A stretch of 64,000 nt of DNA from JAMQKA01 sp031569985 (GTDB lineage: Bacteria; Bacteroidota; Rhodothermia; Balneolales; Balneolaceae). The stretch is taken from the NCBI RefSeq assembly GCF_031569985.1, contig NZ_JAMQKA010000006.1, positions 1-64,000 of the forward strand, read 5' to 3'. Shown piece by piece: positions 16,496-24,659 of the stretch. A model generated the notes under the pieces. It had not been told where the DNA came from. It ran no database searches and saw only the letters and a program-made list of their open reading frames with translations. The stretch's first letter is position 1. Each line of letters begins with the position of its first letter. The translations under genes were made by a program, and so were the position numbers.

Positions 16496-18682
16496 ATGGC
16501 CAAACCAGGAAACAAAAAGAACAGATGGTGGATCCTGCCTGCCATTATTCTATTCACCTGTGCGAGTGCCATCTTCATCTCCTACAGCGGTCCATTCCGT
16601 GTACTTGAGCTTAAAATTACAGATCAGCTATTCAAAGTTCGCGGCCCCTTGCCCATGCCCGATTCATCGATAGCCATGGTTTCCATCAGCCAACAAGCGG
16701 ACGAGGAGATCCCTTACAAATATCCCTGGCCAACGCAACTTTATGGAAAACTAATCGAGAACCTAAACAAGGCCGGTGCAAGGGCTATAGGCATCGATGT
16801 CATTTTTGACAAAATCTCCACCGATCCCCGTAATGATTCGCTTTTCGCCCAACAGCTCAGAAAGCACAAAAATGTTGTACTGGCAGGAGATTATAAAATT
16901 ACGACTGCAAACAGGGGCGGCGGCACCGGTTCCACCACCCGTTCTCTTGTGGAACCGAATCAAATTCTTAGTAACGCCAATCCCAACTCCTACGGCTTGG
17001 TTACCGTCTTCCGTGACCGGGACGATGCGGTGCGAAAATATCTCCTTTCACGTGAATACCAGGAACAGCGACACCTGTCTTTTGCCCTTGAAGTGCTCAA
17101 ACAATACCACGACTGGGATAGCGTAGATATTCGGGAAGATAATCGCCATTTCCAGTTTGGGAAATATACGATCCCCAAATACAGCGCCAACACCATGACG
17201 ATCAACTATGTTGGAGGACGCGGGCGATTCCCGGAATACTCTTTCGAGACCGTAATAGACGATTCAACGGTGCTACTGAACTCGGAGGACCCCGAATTCC
17301 AGTTCAACTCATTTTCCGACCCCGACTTTGGCTTGCTGAAAAATGAGGTGTTTAAAGACAAAATTGTGCTGGTTGGCGCTACCATGGAGGAGCTCCACGA
17401 CTTTCATGCCACCCCGTTCGCCGAATCGGGGAATCGCCCTGGATATGAAACCCATGCGAATGCCCTGTTTACGATATTGAGTGGGCAGTATGTCTATCAT
17501 GCCAGCCAATGGGTAAATCTGCTATTGCTCCTCTTTTTTGCCACCATTATTGTGTTGGCCACGCGATATTTCGGGGCCGCCTGGGGATTTGCCTTTTTCA
17601 TCTTTCAAGTCATTTTTATCACAGGCCTGACCCTCTTTGAGTTCCTAAAGTTCAGCTACATCATCGAATATACCGGACCCATACTTGCCACACTGATCGG
17701 GTACGTGGGAACCAGCAGTTACGACTACCTCAGGGAACAGCGCGAAAAGCAGCGCATTCGGGGCATGTTTTCCTCCTATGTGTCGCCTACACTGGTAGAA
17801 CAGATGATCGAGTCGGGACAAGAACCACAGCTGGGGGGAGATGAGGTCTACATCACCGCCTTTTTCAGCGATATCCAATCGTTTTCCGCCTTTTCCGAAA
17901 AGCTGGAGCCGAAACAGCTTGTAGAGCTTATCAACGAATACCTCTCGGCCATGACCGACATCATCACCGACCAGGGTGGTACACTCGATAAGTATATCGG
18001 GGATGCTATCGTGTCCTTTTTTGGTGCTCCTTTGCGGCAGAAAGATCACGCCTACCAAGCCTGTGTTGCCTCTCAACTGATGCAGCTCCGCCTGGAGGAG
18101 CTCCGCGAAAAATGGAGAAATGAAGGTGACAAGTGGCCCGAGATTGTTCACCACATGCGCAACCGGATCGGTATCAACACCGGGACCATGTTGACAGGAA
18201 ATATGGGCTCAACACGTCGGTTTAACTACACGATGATGGGGGATAATGTAAACCTGGCGGCACGCTGCGAAAGCGGGGCAAAATCGTATGGGGTATATAC
18301 CATGGTCACCGAAGAAACGAAACGTGAAGCTCAAAAGTACGGCGACCGATGCTTTTTTCGATACCTGGATCGCATTGTGGTGGTGGGACGAACACAACCG
18401 GTAAATGTGTATGAGATTGTAGGACTTAAAGAGCACCTTCCCCAATCGGCATTCGACTGTGTTGAACTATTTGAAAAGGGTATGGACGCATATCTCGAAC
18501 AAAACTGGGGACAAGCTATTGCATTATTTGAGCGATCGGCAAAACTTGAGCCCAACAAACCTGCAGAAAATGAATACATAAAAACGAATCCTTCCCTTGT
18601 GTATCTCAAGCGCTGTAAAGAGATGGCCCAGAGTCCACCGGGTGAGTCGTGGAATGGCGTTTATGTGATGGAGTCTAAGTAA
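16496..18682 (+). CDS. CHASE2-domain adenylate cyclase
   Basis: This 728-residue inner-membrane protein has an N-terminal membrane helix, a periplasmic CHASE2 sensor (about 35-330, with the A-I-G-I-D-V-I-F motif near 98), three membrane helices (about 338-415) and a class III nucleotide cyclase domain (about 455-640). Metal-binding aspartates are visible in F-F-S-D-I and Y-I-G-D-A; the Lys in L-D-K-Y-I-G-D and Asp in M-G-D-N-V-N-L-A-A-R are the adenine-selecting pair, so cAMP is the likely product. The C-terminal 80 residues look TPR-like. It is the last gene of the operon and is followed by a long palindrome. The signal is probably sensed in the periplasm and may come from the FecR or barrel partner. 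Confidence 0.9.
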   Translation: MAKPGNKKNRWWILPAIILFTCASAIFISYSGPFRVLELKITDQLFKVRGPLPMPDSSIAMVSISQQADEEIPYKYPWPTQLYGKLIENLNKAGARAIGIDVIFDKISTDPRNDSLFAQQLRKHKNVVLAGDYKITTANRGGGTGSTTRSLVEPNQILSNANPNSYGLVTVFRDRDDAVRKYLLSREYQEQRHLSFALEVLKQYHDWDSVDIREDNRHFQFGKYTIPKYSANTMTINYVGGRGRFPEYSFETVIDDSTVLLNSEDPEFQFNSFSDPDFGLLKNEVFKDKIVLVGATMEELHDFHATPFAESGNRPGYETHANALFTILSGQYVYHASQWVNLLLLLFFATIIVLATRYFGAAWGFAFFIFQVIFITGLTLFEFLKFSYIIEYTGPILATLIGYVGTSSYDYLREQREKQRIRGMFSSYVSPTLVEQMIESGQEPQLGGDEVYITAFFSDIQSFSAFSEKLEPKQLVELINEYLSAMTDIITDQGGTLDKYIGDAIVSFFGAPLRQKDHAYQACVASQLMQLRLEELREKWRNEGDKWPEIVHHMRNRIGINTGTMLTGNMGSTRRFNYTMMGDNVNLAARCESGAKSYGVYTMVTEETKREAQKYGDRCFFRYLDRIVVVGRTQPVNVYEIVGLKEHLPQSAFDCVELFEKGMDAYLEQNWGQAIALFERSAKLEPNKPAENEYIKTNPSLVYLKRCKEMAQSPPGESWNGVYVMESK

Positions 18683-18685
18683 CCC

Positions 18686-18723
18686 AAAGGTGCGACGCAC
18701 TTTGGAAAGTGCGTCGCACCTTT
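18686..18723. repeat. Perfect 18-bp inverted repeat
   Basis: Arms aaaggtgcgacgcacttt (18686-18703) and aaagtgcgtcgcaccttt (18706-18723) are exact reverse complements with a 2-nt loop. It lies 4 nt after the cyclase stop and could end transcription, but there is no T-tract on either strand, so a mobile palindromic repeat of the REP/MITE kind is as likely. Confidence 0.85.
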
Positions 18724-18750
18724 GAAGAAAAAAATAATCTCCAAATCTAC

Positions 18751-18783
18751 TTTGCATTCCATCCACAATAACCTGTATATTTG
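18751..18783 (+). promoter_or_regulatory. Promoter of the SRP RNA gene (TTTG / TAnnTTTG)
   Basis: TTTG at 18751-18754 and TATATTTG at 18776-18783 are separated by 21 bp, matching the Bacteroidota consensus. The predicted start, 5-7 nt downstream, falls at the 5' end of the SRP RNA. Confidence 0.65.
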
Positions 18784-18789
18784 GACTTC

Positions 18790-18890
18790 GAGGGCAGGCC
18801 CTACGCAGCCAGCTCCCTCTGAACTCCGTCAGAACCGGAAGGTAGCAGCGGTAGGAGGTCGTAGCGGTGTGATGTAGGTCGTCTGTCCTC
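18790..18890 (+). ncRNA. ffs: Signal recognition particle RNA (small bacterial type)
   Basis: The conserved apical loop of SRP domain IV is present: ccgtcagaaccggaaggtag with the GGAA tetraloop and AGCAG asymmetric side. The ends pair (gagggcag with ctgtcctc, one G-U), giving an RNA of about 101 nt. A T-rich stretch (tctttttatttc) follows immediately and is the likely terminator. It binds Ffh and directs co-translational targeting. Confidence 0.9.
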
Positions 18891-19050
18891 TCTTTTTATT
18901 TCAATACTTCCTTCCTCAGCCAGATATTTCCAGCCTATTTGAACCTGAGCTTGATAAAAGGCTGATCTCTTCCCAAAAAAACTTTTTACATCATTACTGT
19001 ATCATATTTAGTATTGTTTTTAATGCTCTTCAATTAAAAGGATACTGATT

Positions 19051-20784
19051 ATGAAATCGTCAGCTATGCGCTCTTCATTATTTTTTGTTCTGTTAATTAT
19101 GCTTTCCTCCATCGCCAGTGCACAACCTGACCGCCTGACCGGCAAGCCGTTTGCCACCCGATCAGAAGTGATAGGGGAGCATGGCATGGTTGCCACCAGT
19201 CAGCCGCTGGCCGTGCAGGTGGGGCTGGATATCCTTAAAAAAGGTGGAAATGCTATTGACGCCGCCATTGCCACCAATGCTGCCCTCGGCGTGATGGAGC
19301 CGACCGGCAACGGAATAGGGGGCGATCTTTTTGCCATTATCTGGTCGGCTGAAGACCAGCGCCTGTATGGTCTGAACGCCAGCGGACGCTCACCCCTCGG
19401 ACTCAGCTACGAACAGATGAAACAAGAGCTGGAGAAACGAGACCGCGAATCGATACCGCCCTATGGATTCTTGCCAATATCTGTCCCCGGTACCGTCGAC
19501 GGCTGGTTCCAGATGCATGACAAGCTGGGATCCATGCCGATGAACAGAATTCTACAACCAGCTATTGAATATGCTGAGGAAGGCTTCCCTGTAAGCGAGC
19601 TCATCGCCTTTTACTGGGATATCGGGGCCCGTATCCACAGCGACAGTCCCGGAGGCTTTAAAGAAGAAATGACAATCAACGGGCGCGGACCTGCCAAAGG
19701 AGAGATCATGAAACGACCTACGTTGGCAACTACGCTGAGTACTCTGGCTAAAAATGGACGCGATGCCTTTTATGAAGGTGAGATCGCCGACAGGATCGAC
19801 CAGTTTATGCGAGAAAATGGTGGTTTCCTTCGCAAGAGAGATTTTGAAGAGCACACTTCAACATGGGTGGAACCGGTATCGGTGAATTACCGCGGTTATG
19901 ATGTCTACGAACTACCGCCCAACGGACAAGGAATCGCTGCCCTGCAGATGCTGCAGATCCTGGAGGGCTATGACCTGCAGTCGATGGGCTACGGCAGCGA
20001 AGAGGCCCTCCACTATATGATGGAGGCCAAGAAGCTGGCGTTTGAAGATCGAGCCAAGTTTTATGCCGATCCCGCGTTTGAGGATATCCCTGTTTCAAAG
20101 CTTGTCTCGGAGGAATATGCCACCCAGCGCCGTGAGCAAATTAATGAGAATTCGGCCAACACCGTGGAGCCGGGCATGAGCGTGCTGGAGGACGGCGACA
20201 CGATCTACCTGACGACCGCCGATTCGGTCGGCAATATGGTATCGCTTATTCAGAGTAATTACCGGGGCATGGGCTCCGGCATCGTGGTTCCGGGCACCGG
20301 GTTTGTATTCCAGGACCGCGGAGAGCTCTTTTCAATGGATCCGGACCATGCCAACGTATATGAGGCAGGCAAACGACCGTTTCATACCATTATTCCCGCT
20401 TTTGTGATGAAAGACGGGGAGCCGTTCATGAGCTTTGGCGTGATGGGCGGTGGCATGCAGCCGCAGGGGCATGTGCAGATTCTCACCAACATCATCGACT
20501 TTGGGATGAATGCGCAGGAGGCCGGGGATGCCGCCCGCTGGCGCCACTCGGGGTCCACCCAGCCCACCGACGCAGCTGACAAGGTTCTGCAGGATGGCGG
20601 TACCGTGAACCTGGAGTCGGGCTATCCGTGGGATCTTATCCGCGGGCTGATGCTTCGGGGACATGACGTTGAATACAGCACCGGTGGATATGGTGGCTAC
20701 CAGGCGATCATGTATGACTCGGAAAACGGCGTGTACTACGGCGCCTCTGAATCCCGGAAAGATGGGCACGCAGCAGGATATTGA
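19051..20784 (+). CDS. ggt: Gamma-glutamyltransferase
   Basis: The 577-residue secreted enzyme has a signal peptide ending near A-S-A-Q. It belongs to the Ntn-hydrolase gamma-glutamyltranspeptidase family, which cleaves glutathione or other gamma-glutamyl amides and matures by self-cleavage before a Thr. The N-terminal hallmarks are clear (G-G-N-A-I-D-A-A-I-A, then G-N-G-I-G-G-D). The cleavage Thr appears to be in D-T-I-Y-L-T-T-A-D, where the classical family has T-T-H-F-S-V-V-D; the downstream G-N-M-V-S-L-I-Q-S is conserved. The glycine-rich G-V-M-G-G-G-M-Q-P-Q-G-H segment of the small subunit is also present. It is monocistronic. Confidence 0.93.
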   Translation: MKSSAMRSSLFFVLLIMLSSIASAQPDRLTGKPFATRSEVIGEHGMVATSQPLAVQVGLDILKKGGNAIDAAIATNAALGVMEPTGNGIGGDLFAIIWSAEDQRLYGLNASGRSPLGLSYEQMKQELEKRDRESIPPYGFLPISVPGTVDGWFQMHDKLGSMPMNRILQPAIEYAEEGFPVSELIAFYWDIGARIHSDSPGGFKEEMTINGRGPAKGEIMKRPTLATTLSTLAKNGRDAFYEGEIADRIDQFMRENGGFLRKRDFEEHTSTWVEPVSVNYRGYDVYELPPNGQGIAALQMLQILEGYDLQSMGYGSEEALHYMMEAKKLAFEDRAKFYADPAFEDIPVSKLVSEEYATQRREQINENSANTVEPGMSVLEDGDTIYLTTADSVGNMVSLIQSNYRGMGSGIVVPGTGFVFQDRGELFSMDPDHANVYEAGKRPFHTIIPAFVMKDGEPFMSFGVMGGGMQPQGHVQILTNIIDFGMNAQEAGDAARWRHSGSTQPTDAADKVLQDGGTVNLESGYPWDLIRGLMLRGHDVEYSTGGYGGYQAIMYDSENGVYYGASESRKDGHAAGY

Positions 20785-20903
20785 TTATTTGATGAGAGAT
20801 GCCATTTTTCCAAAACCGAATCATTTCTTTTTAGAAAAAAACAACGAATAACTCGTACATTAACAATCGTTTATACCCTGAATCCCCATAATACCTGACA
20901 GCC

Positions 20904-22106
20904 ATGAGTATCCTTAAATACCCTTTACACCTTTCTAGTGCCTTTTTACTGATTATATTTTTTATAGCCTGTGCAGAATCGGATGAATCTACCGGCCCTG
21001 ATGGTGATAATGGCCAGAACGGCTCGTACCAAGTCGTGGAAGCCTTTCCAGAACTCTCGTTTGCCCGTCCAGTAGACCTGCAACATCCAGGAGACGGAAG
21101 TAACCGGCTTTTTGTCGTGGAACAACGGGGTGTGATATCTGTCTTTGAGAATGACGCCTCTGTCTCCTCCAAAACAACGTTCCTTGATATTGAAGACCAG
21201 GTAGAGGACCGGGGCAATGAAGAGGGACTCCTGGGACTGGCGTTTCACCCCGACTTTGCCAACAATGGCTACTTTTATGTCAACTATACGGCTTCCAATC
21301 CTGATGTGACGATCGTTTCTCGCTTCCAGGTTTCTTCGGATAATCCCAACGAAGCCGATCCGAACAGTGAAGTCGGGATTCTGTCTTTTTCCCAGCCGTA
21401 TAGCAATCACAATGGCGGGCAGGTTTCGTTTGGCCCGGATGGCTACCTCTACATTGCGGTCGGTGATGGTGGTTCAGGTGGGGATCCCCAAGAAAATGGG
21501 CAGAATCGCTCTACACTGCTGGGGAACATTCTCCGCATCGATGTAGACAACCAGTCAGACGGAAACAACTATGCTATTCCTTCGGACAACCCGTTTGCCG
21601 GCAACGACCAGGGATACCGGGAAGAGATTTATGCTTACGGATTGCGGAATCCGTGGCGCTTCAGTTTTGATGCCAACAACGGGCAGCTTTGGACCGGGGA
21701 TGTGGGACAAAATGCGTACGAAGAGATCGACGTCGTGGAAAATGGTGGAAATTATGGATGGAATACGATGGAAGGAAATCACTGTTTTGATCCCTCAAGC
21801 GGATGCGACCAGTCCGGGCTGGAACTGCCGATCATTGACTACTCCCAAAGCAATGGCGACAGATCTGTGACGGGCGGTTTTGTCTATCGTGGCCCAACAC
21901 TCTCTGAGCTGGAAGGAATGTATATTTATGCCGATTATGTTTCAGGTCGCATCTGGGCGCTCGATTTTTCGGATATGGGCAACCCGGTTAATTCCCTGCT
22001 TCTAAGGGCAGACTTTGGCATCTCCTCTTTTGGGGTGGACCAGGATAACGAGCTCTACATCTGCGGCTTCGACGGTAAGATTCACAAGCTGGAGCAGGAG
22101 TCCTGA
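20904..22106 (+). CDS. PQQ-dependent sugar dehydrogenase (glucose/sorbosone dehydrogenase family), lipoprotein
   Basis: The 400-residue protein has a lipoprotein signal (F-I-A-C at about residue 22) and then an acidic linker. The rest is a six-bladed propeller of the glucose/sorbosone dehydrogenase family: R-L-F-V-V-E-Q-R-G in blade 1, G-L-L-G-L-A-F-H-P-D-F in blade 2, H-N-G-G-Q-V-S-F-G-P-D-G-Y-L-Y-I-A-V-G-D-G-G as the cofactor/Ca2+ site, Y-G-L-R-N-P-W-R and later G-G-F-V-Y-R-G. Members oxidise sugars in the periplasm using PQQ. I see no PQQ synthesis genes in this window, so the cofactor may be scavenged or the enzyme may have another role. Confidence 0.88.
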   Translation: MSILKYPLHLSSAFLLIIFFIACAESDESTGPDGDNGQNGSYQVVEAFPELSFARPVDLQHPGDGSNRLFVVEQRGVISVFENDASVSSKTTFLDIEDQVEDRGNEEGLLGLAFHPDFANNGYFYVNYTASNPDVTIVSRFQVSSDNPNEADPNSEVGILSFSQPYSNHNGGQVSFGPDGYLYIAVGDGGSGGDPQENGQNRSTLLGNILRIDVDNQSDGNNYAIPSDNPFAGNDQGYREEIYAYGLRNPWRFSFDANNGQLWTGDVGQNAYEEIDVVENGGNYGWNTMEGNHCFDPSSGCDQSGLELPIIDYSQSNGDRSVTGGFVYRGPTLSELEGMYIYADYVSGRIWALDFSDMGNPVNSLLLRADFGISSFGVDQDNELYICGFDGKIHKLEQES

Positions 22107-22173
22107 ACAGCCTCAAAGAGGTACCATCTTCTGGATAGATGACTTCAATGGTTGGATCCTTACTGTCGTGGTC

Positions 22174-22300
22174 AGGTGTTCATTTTTTGAACGATCAAAA
22201 AATAAACGAAAAAAATCGCCGTCTGAGGATTTATTCGCCTGGCGGCACTCACTCCGGCTAAAAGAAATCCAGATGTTCACATTTTTTTTAACTCTTCTAA
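22174..22300 (+). repeat. Dispersed repeat family, copy 1 (degenerate)
   Basis: It begins tgttcattttttgaacgatc, the same start as the copy at 31373, followed by an A-rich tract and a tcgccg(g)ct-like box, then a ccggctaaaa segment corresponding to the ccgctaaaaa box of the other copies. Confidence 0.55.
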
Positions 22301-22550
22301 TCTACGAGGTTTAATCATCTCCTGCTTTTTAGTAAATATGGAGCAGATTTCTTTCTTCACGCCTCCACTGCGTTTGCCCGGGACGGCTCATAAATCCATA
22401 GGCCGAAGAAGAGAAGGATAAATTCAGATGCTACTGGCAATCCCCCCCCCCCAAGTCCAGAAAATCCTTGCAGCCGCTGATTACAACGATCAATAATGTT
22501 CCAAATCACGTTTCGTTTTACAGCAGGTCAGAACAATATCTGGGATTTTC

Positions 22551-22598
22551 TGGTGACCTTTTTTGGTTCGTTTTTTCGTCACTGAAAAAATGAACAAT
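22551..22598 (-). repeat. Dispersed repeat family, copy 2 (inverted fragment)
   Basis: Read on the minus strand it gives tgttcattttttc, then gacgaaaaaacgaacc and aaaaaaggtcacc, the left half of the same family. It may be closest to the intact form. Confidence 0.55.
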
Positions 22599-22900
22599 CC
22601 TTCCCGTGAAATGGCTTCAGGATGGAGACCCAGTTAATCGCGTGGTTCAGATGCACCGGAAATGGACACCTTCGCCGAATACCCTTGCATTTCATTCACA
22701 GTGTTACTCTTTTAAACCATTGGGACATAACTGGTTAAAGCCCTCGTGGAGATGCCCCAATTAGATGGAGTTTGCGGAATGAAAGATCTTTTGGGTTGCA
22801 AGGCTTTAACCCATTCGACGAATACATCTCCAATGTGGTCGAGATGACGACCCCAAAGTGAGGATATATTTGGTGTTACCAAAAATTAGGCTACCTGTTT

Positions 22901-24535
22901 CTACGATTTATACTCCGGGAACGGGTCCGGCTGTTCGATATCCACTACTTCGCCCTGCTCTTTGGGATAGATTTCAAGCGGTCGGCCGGTGATCTCTTCA
23001 AAAAGTTGGCGCTTTCGCATCGCCCCCCAGATCTCCAGCTCGGGGTCGCTTTCGGTCGTAATATAGAAATGCGTTTTCCCATCCTTAACTTCCATTTCCA
23101 GCTTCTGCACGTTCTGGTAGTGGCTGCGGTCCAGCCCATCCGCCACGCGCAGGATCCCCGACAGTTTTCGTATTCGTTCCTTTACACCACTGCTTTGCCG
23201 GTCGTAATATTTGTGGCGACTTGCGGGGGTCGATCGACGATGATAGCGGGCAACATTCGCTATGATGTTGATCTCTTCATTGTTAAATCCCCGTAAATCG
23301 GAATGGCGTATTAGGTACAACGTATGTTTGTGATGCTTTCTGCGTGAAATAAAGTAACCGATATCGTGCACATACCCGGCGTATTCCAGCAGTTCGCGGT
23401 CGCCATCCGGCAGCTTTAGTTGCTCCTGCAGCTCATCAAAAAGCTGAAGGGCCATGTTGGTAACGTGTGTGGAATGATCTTCATGCCACCGGTATTTTCT
23501 TACAAGTTCAAATATGCTACGGCGACGCGGGTTGCGCCCCACTGTCTTGGCAGCCAACAGGTCCAGGTTCAGGCTTTCCTTCTCTTTCTTGATGTACTGC
23601 AGGATCATACCTTCACGCAGGGCCGATTCCGATATCTTTATATCCTGGATATTGAGTTTTTTCGTCAGCAACCTGAGCAGTACCAGTCCCGGGGCAATAA
23701 TATCCACCCGTTTGTCATCCAGTCCTTTTTCCCCAAGCCGATCGTCATGGTCTCGATTGATAAAATCCTTATAAAATTTCTTGTAGGATTTGGACGAGAA
23801 CTGCAGCTCATTCAGGGTCATCTTGGTGCTGATCGAGTTACGGTTCGCAATCATCTGGCCGATATTTTCCATCGTGCCAGAGGAACCGATAATTGTATCA
23901 ATACCATGTTTTTCGGCGGCTTCAAAGAGCTCCGACAGTTCCTGCTTGAAATGATTTCTCAGCTTCTTCTTCTCTTTCTTTGAAATCGGGTCAGTCGATA
24001 CAAACTGGGCTGCCATCCGCGCCACCCCCACTTTTTTACTGGTCGAATAGAAGAACTCCTTGTTGTTGGCAATAATAAACTCAACGCTACCGCCCCCGAT
24101 ATCGACCATGAGCACCGGCTTTTCATCGAGCGAAATGCCGTGCTGAACGGCGTGTCCAATTAATTCGGCCTCTATTTTACCGGAGATCGCCAGTGCTTTA
24201 ACCTGTACCTCATCAATCATTCGCTGGATAAACTCACCGCCATTTCGTGCTTCCCTGATGGCACTGGTGGCATAGGCCAGGATCTCTTCAACGCCCTGGT
24301 TGTCACATAAAATCTTGATCTTTTTGAGAGCCGCAAGGCCACGATCCATCGCATCTTCCGACAAGATATCACCCAATCCCTTTTCGGCCAAAATTACCAT
24401 CTCCTTCAGCTTGTCAACTGTTCGAAAACTGCCGTCGGGATAGATATCAACAATGACAGCGTGAAAGGAGTTTGTGCCCAGGTCAATTGCTGCAATTCGT
24501 TTCGTAGGAGTGCCGTTGGAACTGTGTTCAGTCAT
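22901..24535 (-). CDS. ppx: Ppx/GppA family phosphatase with C-terminal HD domain
   Basis: The 544-residue cytoplasmic enzyme has an actin-fold Ppx/GppA domain (about 12-310) with A-I-D-L-G-T-N-S-F near the start, Y-A-T-S-A-I-R-E-A-R, and V-D-I-G-G-G-S-V-E-F, the phosphate-binding loops of exopolyphosphatases and guanosine pentaphosphate phosphatases. An HD-type domain follows (about 330-510) with Y-V-H-D-I-G-Y, then H-K-H and R-Y-H-R-R. The usual substrates are inorganic polyphosphate and pppGpp. The gene is on its own and is read divergently from the subtilisin gene, with which it shares a 124-bp intergenic region. Confidence 0.9.
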   Translation of the reverse strand: MTEHSSNGTPTKRIAAIDLGTNSFHAVIVDIYPDGSFRTVDKLKEMVILAEKGLGDILSEDAMDRGLAALKKIKILCDNQGVEEILAYATSAIREARNGGEFIQRMIDEVQVKALAISGKIEAELIGHAVQHGISLDEKPVLMVDIGGGSVEFIIANNKEFFYSTSKKVGVARMAAQFVSTDPISKKEKKKLRNHFKQELSELFEAAEKHGIDTIIGSSGTMENIGQMIANRNSISTKMTLNELQFSSKSYKKFYKDFINRDHDDRLGEKGLDDKRVDIIAPGLVLLRLLTKKLNIQDIKISESALREGMILQYIKKEKESLNLDLLAAKTVGRNPRRRSIFELVRKYRWHEDHSTHVTNMALQLFDELQEQLKLPDGDRELLEYAGYVHDIGYFISRRKHHKHTLYLIRHSDLRGFNNEEINIIANVARYHRRSTPASRHKYYDRQSSGVKERIRKLSGILRVADGLDRSHYQNVQKLEMEVKDGKTHFYITTESDPELEIWGAMRKRQLFEEITGRPLEIYPKEQGEVVDIEQPDPFPEYKS

Positions 24536-24659
24536 TTTCCCCTTTGTTATAGTAGCATTTTTTCTAATATATGAATTTTCACTGCTTTTGCGAGATTATC
24601 CTTAGATTAACTCTCGTAATTTCGCTTTATTTGTCATCTGCAAACAGGTGCCGATCTTT

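Larger units (their letters stand above)
22107..22900. other. 794-bp spacer with repeat fragments, no gene
   Basis: No coding sequence is supported. The stretch holds two degenerate copies of the dispersed repeat (22174-22300 and, inverted, 22551-22598) and a run of 11 C at 22442-22452. The right part contains short inverted pieces but no clear regulatory element. Confidence 0.6.
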
